In this document: in pieces, positions 12,001 to 17,093 of the stretch
Position numbering within the stretch: position 1 is the stretch's first letter
Layout: each line of letters starts with the position of its first letter
Assembly: GCA_044374195.1 (NCBI GenBank)
Contig: JBILOY010000024.1
Span: 1 to 28,355, forward strand
Length of the DNA: 28,355 nucleotides
Source of the DNA: CAIKZY01 sp044374195
Lineage (GTDB): Bacteria; Actinomycetota; Actinomycetes; S36-B12
Direction of reading: 5' to 3'
The notes under the pieces: model-generated
What the model was told of the DNA's origin: nothing
Seen by the model: the letters and a program-made list of their open reading frames with translations, nothing else
The model's database searches: none
Position numbers and translations under genes: made by a program

Positions 12001-12815
12001 CCGCACTTCGCATTGCCCCGCGTTCTGCTAGCGAGCCCGGCGTGGCCGCGATCCCCACGCCCACTCCCGCGCCGACCGCCTCCAATGCTCCGGCTCCTGC
12101 AGCTACAGCAAGCCCGATTCCGGTACCCACGCGCAAGCCCGTCGTGAAGCCGACGACGAATCGTCCGGTGTACGCGGGTGCTCCGACACCGGGTGACGGA
12201 ATCTCCGAGGTTAACCCGGGCGAGATTGCCGCAGTCGTCGATGGTCAAGAGCAGCGCGCGGGCCTTGAGATCGTTAACGACGTGACACTGCGCGTGACCT
12301 TGCCGCAGGGCGTGATCTTGCAGGTGAGCTCGATCCTCACCGATGGCAAGCCCGCGAAGGTAGCCAGTGATGGTGCGCTTCTGGTGGTTCAGGGCACCTC
12401 GGTCGATATTGCAGGCTCGGGCTACCGACCGGATTCGCTCATTGACCTGACGATCTACTCGACACCGACCCGCCTGGGTACCGTGACAGTGGAAGCGGAT
12501 GGCACTTTCCAGGCCAACTTCCCGATCCCTGCAGGTCTCGAGCCCGGTGACCACACCATCAAGATCGACGGCACGAGTGCGGCAGGTGAGCTGACCACGG
12601 TCAGCGTCGGCGTGCGCGTGCTGCCGAAGTCTCAGGAAGCATCTGTCGACACGGTGAAGCCGTCGCCGACCGCGACGAATACTGCGGGTGTCTCCGATGG
12701 CTCTGGCCTGATCAATGGCACGACTGGTGTGGTGCTCGGAGGGCTCCTGGTGCTGCTCCTCCTCCTGGGCTTCATGATCGTGGCTGCCCGCCGTCGGCGC
12801 AGTGAGTCGCACTAG
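3..12815 (+). CDS. Giant multidomain surface adhesin-like protein (5' end outside window)
   Basis: The reading frame is open from the first base, so this is the 3' part (about 4,270 codons) of a larger gene. The GTG at 36 is only an internal candidate start, and no signal peptide is visible because the 5' end is missing. Order by nucleotide: Gly-rich segment with GGGGGAGYW and GGGGGSSW (about 111-450); SwmB/cadherin-like beta domain (about 460-840); FN3-like domain (840-1150); Ig-like domains (1150-2070); three tandem copies of a three-domain unit (2075-5090); eight further Big-type domains, some with DDSGxxxDNLT-like putative calcium sites (5090-7500); helical super-repeats (7527-11960); Pro/Thr/Ala linker (12050-12180); a beta domain (12190-12630); and a C-terminal hydrophobic helix followed by RRRR. 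No LPXTG sorting motif precedes the helix, so anchoring is probably in the membrane. The architecture resembles giant bacterial adhesins. Adhesion is inferred and no ligand can be named. Confidence 0.9.
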   Translation, partial: NRFTFARTAANVLSATAEGTVRGPSLWSNSTSLASRAIVAGGGGGAGYWASGGLGGGLVGGSSSGGSGTTNYGGTQTSGNALGVGQSLVLNGGISVNGGGAGGGYWGGGADRGNNAGGGGGSSWASDDSAAVSHTQGFRSGDGQILLSYAVDNLGPAVASVTSTLADGSYRFGSVIPIQVSFTEPVAVTGTPRLTLAFDAGSARSTAVLDYTGGSGSSSLTFDYTIQVGDLSADLDYLDSSALVLNGGTITDRAGNVATLTLPAPGAAESLSANKALVVDADPPSTPSLFVVDGTDSILLDWSANTEPDLKEYRVYSCSSLSANSCSSLSSFSTLSSVTAPTSAFEHFAVGRGITYYYYVVAVDTRGNESAPSTVLSWTLPVPTLVTTPSVTTPTPTNDTTPTITGVADPGASVTVYIDGVAQSPAVTVAGDATYSFTPTAPLSAGDHIIKAIASVTVSGKTNSSSFSLEWTVNVDTTAPRLSAVTRGTPSASTTSADTLIFRAQFDSVVTGVSAADFAVSGTTATVTAVTAVTGVTGAYNVTVSGGDLAGYNGTVGLGLVGGASIADVAGNALTNLQVVGTPETYLMDNNYPGVTITSPTTSTSSGTTLTFTLSKASTDFEITDISTTSGSMSNFVAVSSTVYTATYTPASGFSGTATITVDSASFVDGGGLPNTSGSLSLTVDTTPPTVTGISSTNANGYYKTGSVIDISITFSEVANVVTAAGIPTLLLETGATDRTAAYLSGSGTNTLIFRYTVQAGDLSGDLDEQSASALATNGGTIKDIAGNNATLAVPAPGAAGSLGANKAIVVDTVAPNTPTALSAIGVGGTARASTLNSTNTDLSATATITAGQATGGSAQLLLGATVIATDSTISSSDTSVTFTLATADAAALQAAIASSGSLSVRLLDEAGNVSTASAAVTLTVDYSRPTVTFTSSRASLLNGQTATITATLSETSTTFALSTFTVSGGTLSAWSGSGTTYTATFTPTAASSGTASITSGVGAWTDLNGNPSTAATALTMPFDTAVPTVSSLASSTANGTYKAGAVIDISVVFSESVTVTTGTGTPTLLLETGTTDRAATYVSGSGTSTLTFRYTVQAGDNSADLAQQSTSALALNGGVIADSLGNNATLTLPATTAGATGSLSTNAAIVIDTQAPSTPTNVTVTAIGGTVVANALLASNTNMTSTATITAGQATGGYAELLLGSTVIATDSSILIGDSTVSFDLGLASAAALQATIAASGDLTVRLYDAAGNVSTASAARSLAVDYVVPTVTISSPRTAFTLGQTATITFTLSEDSANFVAGDVTVVNGSIGALSGSGSTYTALFTPASGNALAGSISVAAGALTDAAGNGNSASNTIGLTIDTVAPSVSSFTSTTADGSYKLGETINVRAVMSESVLAGSTMTVTLDTGATVTLTTATSGTALNGTYTVGAAQATNDLTVTSYTYTAGSITDSAGNAMTSTSVPAGASNIAGGKTIAIDTLAPAAATGLALTPVGGTVVSNLLNTTNTNLTATATIVAGEATGGQARLLLGSTLIATDSTIASGDTSVTFTLGLTTAAALQAAIAAGGSVTVVLEDAAANVAAASGAVTLTVDYDVPTVAVRSGTTVLGNGATANVTLTTSETTTDLALGDVSASGGTVSAFTGSGSSYAVTFTPSASASATATVTVVAGAFVDANGNPSAAGSVVSFSVDTVAPVAPVISGPALTSDTTPTISGTSEPLAAVAVYDNGVLLGTTTADTNGVWSLTPIVNLADGSHPITARATDAAGNVGLANSPAFTLVVDKTPPVVTLAAVAGNDEILLAEKQSGVTLSGTIENSTPAATLTIAFAGVTRTAIVSGGSWSYVLTSADWVAIGTANPLGLTLTATDVAGNESVLIRSVAVNLSPMALPGTPDLIADDDSGTNNDNLTATRAVRIDVPLVNSGNPVHVPGQVLALVDGSGSVLASHVLTSGDIAFGVYRFTTSALNDGTYVLSSRVTDGVNTVASASTLTLRIDTRVPGAPGAPSLRGSSDSGSSNSDGVTNNQTPTIRVAIDGVLFGSSALVDTDSISLFVGSTTLGPVLLSASDISNGYIDFVIPTALADGGHDFSARATSSANVPGLLSSTTTVVIDSSAQAAPGIPDLASADDTGASSTDNLTARTQPRFSVSLATGGASVNDVVQLLDGATVIGSAVVSATDISANSISILVSGSLSSASHLILARIVDLAGNTGAPSSSLTVQVDATTPAAPTLTLVSASDSGTVGDRITSVATASFSGTGNAGETITVYDGSVSLGTATVDGSGNWALTVATALADGTHSITAKSTSVVGATSVASTTAVVVIDTAVPAAPVVTASSANTLTPTVAGTSEAFASVEVYIDGALAGTVTANAAGAWTLSVTVGGTASYLVTAKATDAAGSVSPLSAAATLVIDVTAPVAPTMAALTTYSLTPTLTGTAEANSTVRIYDGTTLLGTAVADGSGNWTFTVSPALTASAHSFTATATDAAGNTGVASPAVALSGVWAAIVGGADSNSANDNVSVTASQFASIGITQIDSAASASLLSDVLDGKASASVDTASELSSLADIVAALALTAAGGTPSPALTPADFAALGLTGVTTANLADILAAIAATPDNGSGISSLASLQATVTSAAAASAAKDAALATISAYANGGSTAPSVSDFADAGVTGVDSSNLAAINALIASLSGTDVDSPAELQAVIDAYLAVLAAADGTRNNNATLTSAQFASLGMSQIDSAVELSLMNRVLDTATSSQVDTGAELQALGDTVAGIFVTAAGGTASPAVTAAGLAAIGLTGVTSSNLAAILAAIAATNNDGSEVDTIAELQALVDQIVANAKAAALAVITAYNGTNTAPTLADYENAGIVVPAGTDITAINSVIAVTATSGKDSIGEVQNILDTYAALLDGADGNASNNNVSLTASQYALLGVTAIDSAAKASLLNDVIDGKSSTSVDTQAEIADLASIVARIFEQAAGGTPNPPLTAADLAALGLTGVTTDNLAAILAAIAATADNGSGVSTLSALQTITTDAANAASAALAVISPYDGTNTTPTVADYVAAGVTGVQAGNLTSINSVIAGLSSGATDTAAEVQAVVDAYNAILNAADGTANGNANLSAAQFQTLGLSVINTNAESLLMNAIVDTGSSSSVDTLAKLQELARIVDAISQQAAGLTPSPALTAADLALLGITGVTDANLAATLAAIAATADDGSGVNTVAKLQAVASAAAAQATAAAIAVISSYTGSAPAPTATDYANAGVSGVSASNLAIINSAIAPLSSAATDSSIEIQSVVDAYSAVIGAADGLSNGGGTVTQSQFESLGLSMIDSAPATALLNSIIDSSALIAVDTQAELVVMATTVAGVIATANGQTASPALTVAALAALGITGVTASNLSYVLAAFATAGATGVDSLSELQAVTSAAAAAALAAGLAVISSYDGTNTAPTVTDFTNAEVTGVTFANIGSVNSVLAVVSASASDTTAEIQPIVDAYAKVIASADGISNSGSPLNATDFASLGLPAIDTSAKVALMNELIDASTFAEVDTQEELAALADIVAAIIATSSGSTPAVALTVDSFAAIGITGIDAINLPLMIAAIEASADDTSGVNTLAKIQAIANQVISTQNAALAVISQYDGNNAEPQLSTFTNLGITGVDATNVAAINAYLASISADRSDTIAEVQALVDAFLAVIAAADGNANATPLSFGADQFALIGAAGIDQAAEITLMNAVVSGLTNADIDTTEEIAEIARVIEALMLTAAEGTPAQALTAADLALLGITGVDASNLALFLAAVAESGVDGLGIDSLAELQTLSDQVNAAQDAAIALIAAYDGTATAPTFADFTAAGLGSIGASAVDEFNVFLAGIAAADSDSFFKVSALLDSFEIIRDYTGSNAAPTTLDFINLGITGVDATNLAGINSFLATMPASLTDSPAELQALVDAYILLAPGVDGIDNDNVTLTLAQWQALGFVDALTDADVEALNDLFDTLDWTVSVDAGSASSNGLAALAALRIAPRSASEPGVAAIPTPTPAPTASNAPAPAATASPIPVPTRKPVVKPTTNRPVYAGAPTPGDGISEVNPGEIAAVVDGQEQRAGLEIVNDVTLRVTLPQGVILQVSSILTDGKPAKVASDGALLVVQGTSVDIAGSGYRPDSLIDLTIYSTPTRLGTVTVEADGTFQANFPIPAGLEPGDHTIKIDGTSAAGELTTVSVGVRVLPKSQEASVDTVKPSPTATNTAGVSDGSGLINGTTGVVLGGLLVLLLLLGFMIVAARRRRSESH
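2075..5090 (+). repeat. Three tandem ~1 kb Ig-type three-domain units inside the adhesin gene
   Basis: Each unit encodes three beta domains in fixed order. The first is a cadherin/SwmB-like domain (DG.YK.G..I.I...FSE, then GGTI.D.AGN). The second begins near 'P.TPT...IGGT' and contains ITAGQATGG and LLGxTVIATDS. The third is a Big-type domain (PTVT..S......GQTATIT.TLSE). Units begin near 2075, 3084 and 4107, and the next domain type begins near 5092, giving spacings of about 1009, 1023 and 985 nt. The first domain of unit 3 is divergent. Repetition is at protein level with substantial nucleotide drift, which suggests old internal duplications. Confidence 0.8.
7527..11960 (+). repeat. Tandem ~588-nt (196-residue) three-module helical super-repeat
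   Basis: Each unit has three related modules. A is about 66 residues and begins ADG..NN..LT..QF..LG. B is about 71 residues and begins TP.PALTAADLA.LGITGV. C is about 59 residues, 'APT.ADF..AGVTGV' then 'DT.AE.Q..VDAY'. The A modules start at 7527, 8127, 8715, 9303, 9891, 10473 and 11058, with spacings of 600, 588, 588, 588, 582 and 585 nt. After the seventh unit a C-type module is added (about 177 nt), and a last partial A begins at 11823. All three modules share the pattern LT..DFA.LGITGV...NL..I..AI....VDT.AELQ.L, so they probably descend from one ~60-residue ancestor. They look alpha-helical and Ala-rich. I cannot name a Pfam family for them. Confidence 0.88.
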
Positions 12816-12900
12816 CCGAAATCGGCGGTTTCCCTCACGGATGTAGGCAGTTCGCTTAGTAGATCGAAAGAGAAGTGAGCGGTCAACCTGGAGCGGTGAG
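12816..12900. other. Gap between convergent genes
   Basis: These 85 bases separate the adhesin stop codon from the stop codon of the oppositely oriented DHPS-like gene. Apart from a 4-bp hairpin at 12815-12826 (GCCG/CGGC), with no T-tract, I see no convincing terminator, promoter or gene. Confidence 0.5.
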
Positions 12901-13794
12901 CTACGGATTCAGGGTGCGCATCGCGCCGAGCACCGAGGCCACATGGGCGACCTCGTGGGTGCGATAGATGCCCGTCCCGCCGAGTGAGGCAAGCACCGCG
13001 AAGAAGCCTTCGGCAGTGCGGAACTGATCCTCGAAGAGATCGAAGGCGTGCGGCAGTGCATTGCAGATCGGCAAGCCGAGGGCGCGAAGCCTGAAGCCAT
13101 TGAGTAGCACGTGTGTCTGGTGCTGCACGCGCACCGCAGGGGTCACGAGATTGCCGTAGTAGAAGCCCATGCCCGGATCAATCGCTATGCGATCGACACC
13201 TGCGGCATTGGCGATCGCGATGCGCTCGGCAAAGTGATCGCGAATGCCGGGGAACGGGTCGGCATCGAGGGTGACGTCAGTGATGTCGCGGACGTTGTCA
13301 CCCTTGACGTAGCAGAGGATCACCGTGGCGTTGAACTCCGCGGCGAGCTCGAACATCTCGGCCTGGTTCGCGCTGCCGGTCAGGTTCAGCACCTTTGCGC
13401 CGGCCTGCAGGCAGGCGCGCACGACCTTCGGTTCGTAGGTCTCGGCCGAGACATCGATGCCGTCTGCAGTCAGCTGCTCGATCACGGGTACCAGTGCAGC
13501 GATCTGATCATCGGCGGTGACCCGGGCAGCTTTGGCCGTGCTCGACTCGGCTCCGATATCGATGAAGTGAGCCCCCTGAGCGGCCATGATGCGCGCCTTA
13601 CGGATGGCCGAATCCCCATGAATGGCAACACTTTCGCGGTAAGTGGAGTCACGCGAGAGGTTGACCGTGCCCATGATCACCGGGCTGGTGTCGGTGTCGT
13701 ACTGCTTCGCGCCGATGCGCAGCGGGGCTACCGGCTGATCGAGCTCGTCAGAGTGGGCAGCGGCCAGGGCGGCGAGGGCCGAGAGGGTGAGCAT
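12901..13794 (-). CDS. Dihydropteroate synthase-like (pterin-binding TIM-barrel) protein
   Basis: The 297-residue protein keeps the DHPS skeleton: IMGTVNLSRDS (40-50, cf. MGIVNVTPDS), GAHFIDIGAESS (74-85, cf. GADIIDIGGEST), VLNLTGS (135-141), AIDPGMGF (204-211) and IYRTHEV (276-282, cf. RVHDV). Several residues normally fixed in FolP differ. The first-loop Thr-Pro is Ser-Arg, SVDT is VSAET (115-119), and the Ser-Arg-Lys loop is not recognisable (LLNGFRLR at 230-237). True FolP condenses p-aminobenzoate with a pterin diphosphate, and this protein may use another substrate. It is the last gene of the fbi operon, 29 nt after the RibD-like gene. The ATG has no Shine-Dalgarno, but TAGGCT lies 6 nt upstream, so it may also have its own leaderless transcript. 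An in-frame TAG just upstream limits the start. Confidence 0.8.
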   Translation of the reverse strand: MLTLSALAALAAAHSDELDQPVAPLRIGAKQYDTDTSPVIMGTVNLSRDSTYRESVAIHGDSAIRKARIMAAQGAHFIDIGAESSTAKAARVTADDQIAALVPVIEQLTADGIDVSAETYEPKVVRACLQAGAKVLNLTGSANQAEMFELAAEFNATVILCYVKGDNVRDITDVTLDADPFPGIRDHFAERIAIANAAGVDRIAIDPGMGFYYGNLVTPAVRVQHQTHVLLNGFRLRALGLPICNALPHAFDLFEDQFRTAEGFFAVLASLGGTGIYRTHEVAHVASVLGAMRTLNP

Positions 13795-13800
13795 TCGAGG

Positions 13801-13806
13801 AGCCTA
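13801..13806 (-). promoter_or_regulatory. Candidate leaderless -10 element of the DHPS-like gene
   Basis: On the minus strand TAGGCT is followed by six bases and then the ATG at 13794. This fits TANNNT plus a start codon at the transcription start. No good -35 is seen and no Shine-Dalgarno is present. Confidence 0.3.
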
Positions 13807-13823
13807 TGCGAGGAGGTCGGCGT

Positions 13824-14540
13824 TCATCGGACGTACTTCGCGAACACGAAGCCCTCGTCGGTGATGGCCTGGGCGAGGTGGAGCCGGGTGATCTGCGGGA
13901 GGGCTCCGTCGATGATGCCTTGCCCGTTGCCGGCCAGGATCGGAGCGAGGGTGATGTCGTACTCGTCGATGAGATCGGCGGCGGCCATCTGGGTGAGCAA
14001 GGTCGGCCCGCCCTCGCACACGATGCGCGAGAGGCCGCGCGCATGCATGGCACCGATGATCGTGCGGGCCTCGAGATCGGAAATCTGCTGCACGTCGGCA
14101 TGGGCCTGCGCGCGCTTGAGCTCGCGGCTCGATGCGTCGTGCGAGTGGCTCAGCACGATCGGTTGCTGCGCTGACTCATGAAAGAGAGGGTCCTGCCACG
14201 GCAGATCGAGGGTGCGGCTGACGATCACCACGACAGGTGCGATCTTCAGGCCTGCCGCAGCGCGAGCCTGCTGGTACTCCGGTCGAACCTTCATCGGGCT
14301 GTAGCGCTCGGCGCGAATGGTTCCGGCGCCGACGAGCACGGCATCAGCGAGCCGGCGCACCTCACCGAAGATCAGGCGATCAGTGGCGCTGGAGATCGAA
14401 CCGCTGAGGCCATCAGCACCGGCAATCGCGCCATCGAGGGTGGTGAGCATCATCGCTCGAGTCCAGGCGCCCTCCGGCCACGCGTACGCAGCGGCGATGT
14501 CGACGGGGGCGCCCGTCATTGAACCGCTGAGCATCTCCAT
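13824..14540 (-). CDS. Pyrimidine reductase family protein (RibD C-terminal domain, Rv2671-like)
   Basis: This is a 238-residue stand-alone RibD reductase-type domain with a DHFR-like fold that binds NADPH. Visible signatures are MMLTTLDGAIAG (30-41), SSATDRLIFGEVRRLADAVLVGAGTIRAERY (50-80) and the nucleotide-binding CEGGPTLL (175-182). There is no deaminase domain. RibD reductases reduce the ribosyl-aminopyrimidine intermediate of riboflavin synthesis. The related mycobacterial protein Rv2671 is known to be able to stand in for dihydrofolate reductase. The gene starts 2 nt after the fbiB stop (junction TAGCCATG) and precedes the DHPS-like gene. It could act on a pterin/folate or on the ribitylaminouracil precursor of deazaflavin. 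The family call is firm and the substrate is open. Confidence 0.88.
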   Translation of the reverse strand: MEMLSGSMTGAPVDIAAAYAWPEGAWTRAMMLTTLDGAIAGADGLSGSISSATDRLIFGEVRRLADAVLVGAGTIRAERYSPMKVRPEYQQARAAAGLKIAPVVVIVSRTLDLPWQDPLFHESAQQPIVLSHSHDASSRELKRAQAHADVQQISDLEARTIIGAMHARGLSRIVCEGGPTLLTQMAAADLIDEYDITLAPILAGNGQGIIDGALPQITRLHLAQAITDEGFVFAKYVR

Positions 14541-14542
14541 GG

Positions 14543-15880
14543 CTACTCAGTCTCCAGTAGGAACTCTGCGATGTCTCGCGCATCGCGCGGCGCTGGGTCA
14601 GTGGCGGGATAGCCAACGGCTACGGCACCGAGTGGCTGAAGCGACTCGGGGAGTGAGCAGGCGGCCTGCACGACATCGGCGCAGAACAGAGTCGAGCCAA
14701 TCCAGGCCGAGCCAAGGCCTTGCGCTGCAACGGAAATCATCAAGCTCTGCACGGCTGCGCCGCCGGCCACCATGAACATGTCGCGCTCGGCCGTATTGCG
14801 TTCCGCGTCGGGATATTCGTGAGCGCCGGCTTCGAGATCAATGAACGGAACGATGACAACGGGCGCCTCGCGCAGGATGTCGCCGCGGGCTACGCGCTTC
14901 TCGATTGACTCGGCGCTCATGCCGCTCGCAGTCAGATCGGTGATCCAGCGATCACGCATGGCATCCAGGAGTTGGGTGCGCATCGGCTGATCGCGTAGCA
15001 CCAGGAACCGCCACGGCGTCGTGTGATGCGGGGCGGGCGCGGTCACCGCAGCAGCGATGGCGGTCGTGATGGTGTCGTCAGAAACAGGCTGCTCAGTGAA
15101 CGATCGAACGGTTCGACGATTCGCGGATGAGGTGAGACGGCCCTGAGCAATTGCCTCGGCAGTTCCGAGGCCGAAGAGATCCTCGCTCGCCGGGCGAATG
15201 AGTACGCGTGCGCCGGGACCGTCATCGGCAGTGACGAACTGCTCCATGCCGCGCACGATTGCGATCGGGTTGCCGGCTGACTTGCCCTTGACTAGATCCG
15301 CGGCACTGGCGATTTCGTCGGCGACCGCGATGACGGTCATCTCGAGGATGCGTCCGTACTCATCGGGCGTGCCGGTGTGATCGTCGAGGGGTGAAACACC
15401 GGCCACGCCAATGGCATTGTCGGTCAGGCCATCGCGCCAGGCGCGGCCCATCGTGTCGGTGATGATCACGCCAAGACGAAGGCCGGTGAGTTCACTCAAT
15501 CGGGTACGAATTACGCGAGCTGAGGCATCAGGATCGACAGGCAGTAGTACGACCGTGCCTTCGTCGACGTTACTCGCGTCGATGCCGGCGGCCGCCATGA
15601 TCAAGCCGTGCTTGGTCTCGACGATGCGAGTGGTGCCGCGGGCGTGCACCTTGGTCGCAACAGTGCGCACCGACTCGGAGTCGATGAGGTCATCGCGATT
15701 GGCAGCCGCGACAACTCGACCCTCGGCCTTCGACACGATCTTGCTCGTGATGACAATGACGTCGCCATCGCGAAGCGTGGTTCCACCGTCCGGGAATTCG
15801 ACGGAGCTCGCGGCGATCAGAGCGGCAATGTCATCTCCCGCGCTGATGCGCGGCAGCCCGGCGAGCGCAATGACCTGCAT
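14543..15880 (-). CDS. fbiB: FbiB: coenzyme F420:L-glutamate ligase with FMN nitroreductase-like domain
   Basis: The 445-residue length matches the two-domain mycobacterial FbiB. The N-terminal CofE-type ligase domain (about 1-245) has ITSKIVSKAEGR (44-55) and DTMGRAWRDGLTDNAIG (142-158), which fits GTP- and metal-dependent addition of glutamate to F420-0. The C-terminal nitroreductase-fold domain (about 250-445) has RRTVRSFTEQPV and HHTTPWRF (285-292). In FbiB this FMN domain reduces dehydro-F420-0. The gene begins 2 nt after the fbiA stop (TAGCCATG) without a clear Shine-Dalgarno, so translation is probably coupled. It is cytosolic and acts directly after FbiA. Confidence 0.96.
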   Translation of the reverse strand: MQVIALAGLPRISAGDDIAALIAASSVEFPDGGTTLRDGDVIVITSKIVSKAEGRVVAAANRDDLIDSESVRTVATKVHARGTTRIVETKHGLIMAAAGIDASNVDEGTVVLLPVDPDASARVIRTRLSELTGLRLGVIITDTMGRAWRDGLTDNAIGVAGVSPLDDHTGTPDEYGRILEMTVIAVADEIASAADLVKGKSAGNPIAIVRGMEQFVTADDGPGARVLIRPASEDLFGLGTAEAIAQGRLTSSANRRTVRSFTEQPVSDDTITTAIAAAVTAPAPHHTTPWRFLVLRDQPMRTQLLDAMRDRWITDLTASGMSAESIEKRVARGDILREAPVVIVPFIDLEAGAHEYPDAERNTAERDMFMVAGGAAVQSLMISVAAQGLGSAWIGSTLFCADVVQAACSLPESLQPLGAVAVGYPATDPAPRDARDIAEFLLETE

Positions 15881-15882
15881 GG

Positions 15883-16851
15883 CTACTTGCGCAGTGACTC
15901 GGCCAGGGCGATGGCGGCATTGGCCATCGCGGCGGTGGCGTCGATGTCGGTCATCATGAGTGGCACGGCCTGCGTAGTGATTCCGTTGGCAGTGATGGTC
16001 GCGACCGAATCGGCGTCGGCGGAGTCGACCAACCAGCCGTCGAGCACTCCGCCATTGCTACGTGAGCCGTAGTGGGCGGCAACAGCGGATGCCGTGGTCT
16101 CGATACCGAGCGCGGTCAGGCAGGCATCAGCCATGCCGCGCACGGGTGCACCGCCGACGATGGGGGAGAGGCCAACAACGGGTGCAGCTGTGGTCGCGAT
16201 GGCCTCGCGGATGCCGGGCACTTGAAGGATCGTGCCGATTGAGACGACCGGATTACTCGGGGGCAGCAGCACGATGTCGGCGGTCTCGATGGCCTCGAGC
16301 ACGCCGGGGGCGGGCTTGGCCTGATCGACGCCGACCAGCACGAAGCCTTGGGCGGGAATCGACGCGCGGTACTTGATCCACCACTCTTGGAAGTGAATGG
16401 CGCGGCGTCCGCGCTCGTCTTCGATGATCACGTTCGTCTCGGCGCGATCGTCAGTCATCGGGATCAGGCGCACGCCCGGCTGCCAGTGCTCACACAGGGC
16501 GACGGTGATCTCCGAGAGCGGGAAACCGGCGTTCAACGACTGGGTACGAATCAGGTGAGTGGCGATGTCCTTGTCGCCGAGCCCGAACCAGGTCGGCTCC
16601 ACGCCGTAGGCGGCGAGCTCGTCCTTGACCGTGAAGGTCTCGCCCTCCCGGCCCCAGCCGCGCTCGACGCTGATGCCGCCGCCGAGGGTGTACATCACCG
16701 TGTCGAGATCGGGGCAGACCCGCAGGCCGTGCACCCAGATGTCATCGCCGGTGTTCCCGATGACGGTGATCTCGGCATCGGGGCGGGCGGCCTTGAGCCC
16801 GGTCAGGAAGCGGGCTCCGCCGATTCCTCCGGCCAGGGCGGTGATGCGCAT
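15883..16851 (-). CDS. fbiA: FbiA/CofD: phospho(enol)pyruvate/lactate transferase of F420 synthesis
   Basis: The 322-residue protein has the CofD/FbiA hallmarks: nucleotide loop GGIGGARF (8-15), NTGDDIWVHGLRVCPDLD (33-50) and LLPPSNPVVSIG (195-206). The enzyme transfers the phosphoenolpyruvyl (or lactyl) phosphate unit from the activated guanylyl donor to the deazaflavin FO, giving (dehydro-)F420-0. It is the first gene of the operon fbiA-fbiB-RibD-like-DHPS-like and is divergent from whiB, as in mycobacteria (whiB2/fbiA/fbiB). A weak AGGA lies 7 nt before the ATG. The inferred leader is long and contains the hairpin at 16876-16950. The donor-forming enzyme FbiD and the FO synthase FbiC are not in this window. 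Confidence 0.96.
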   Translation of the reverse strand: MRITALAGGIGGARFLTGLKAARPDAEITVIGNTGDDIWVHGLRVCPDLDTVMYTLGGGISVERGWGREGETFTVKDELAAYGVEPTWFGLGDKDIATHLIRTQSLNAGFPLSEITVALCEHWQPGVRLIPMTDDRAETNVIIEDERGRRAIHFQEWWIKYRASIPAQGFVLVGVDQAKPAPGVLEAIETADIVLLPPSNPVVSIGTILQVPGIREAIATTAAPVVGLSPIVGGAPVRGMADACLTALGIETTASAVAAHYGSRSNGGVLDGWLVDSADADSVATITANGITTQAVPLMMTDIDATAAMANAAIALAESLRK

Positions 16852-16875
16852 GGCGGCATCCTGTCAGGGAAGCGC

Positions 16876-16950
16876 GGGGTCGAGCCTGTCGGGCCGACTC
16901 TCGAGGACAGTGCCTTGAGCCTCTCGATTCGGCCCGACATACCCGACCCC
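16876..16950. repeat. Long inverted repeat (31-nt arms, 13-nt loop) upstream of fbiA
   Basis: The arms at 16876-16906 and 16920-16950 can pair at 27 of 31 positions, two of them G-T. They include an uninterrupted 11-bp core, TGTCGGGCCGA (16887-16897) against TCGGCCCGACA (16929-16939). The loop is 16907-16919. The near edge is 24 nt from the fbiA start codon, and the element lies in the inferred fbiA leader. No T-tract follows on either strand, so a simple intrinsic terminator is unlikely. Confidence 0.85.
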
Positions 16951-17036
16951 TCGAGACAAACCCTCCCCGTCGCCGCGTGGGAGCCCCAAAAGCGTGTGTC
17001 CCCTGAAAAGAGGACGAATCACTCAAAATCATTGGA

Positions 17037-17066
17037 AATACAGGGCTTTTTTGGAAAAAATCTCAA
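17037..17066 (-). promoter_or_regulatory. Candidate promoter of the fbiA operon
   Basis: On the minus strand TTGAGA (17066-17061), an 18-nt spacer and TGTATT (17042-17037) resemble a housekeeping sigma promoter. Transcription would start near 17030, giving a leader of about 180 nt that contains the long hairpin. The match is moderate. Confidence 0.4.
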
Positions 17067-17093
17067 AAATGCCCGTTTTTGTCCGAATCGGGC

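Noticed and set aside
12600..12815. LPXTG-type sorting signal at the adhesin C-terminus
   Set aside because: The only similar string is LPKSQ, about 55 residues before the helix, which does not match the motif or its position.
12815..12826. Hairpin directly after the adhesin stop as a terminator
   Set aside because: There are only four base pairs and no T-tract, too weak to call.
13111..14181. A 356-residue plus-strand reading frame antisense to the DHPS-like and RibD-like genes
   Set aside because: It crosses two well-supported minus-strand genes, resembles no family I know, and is a typical GC-rich antisense shadow.
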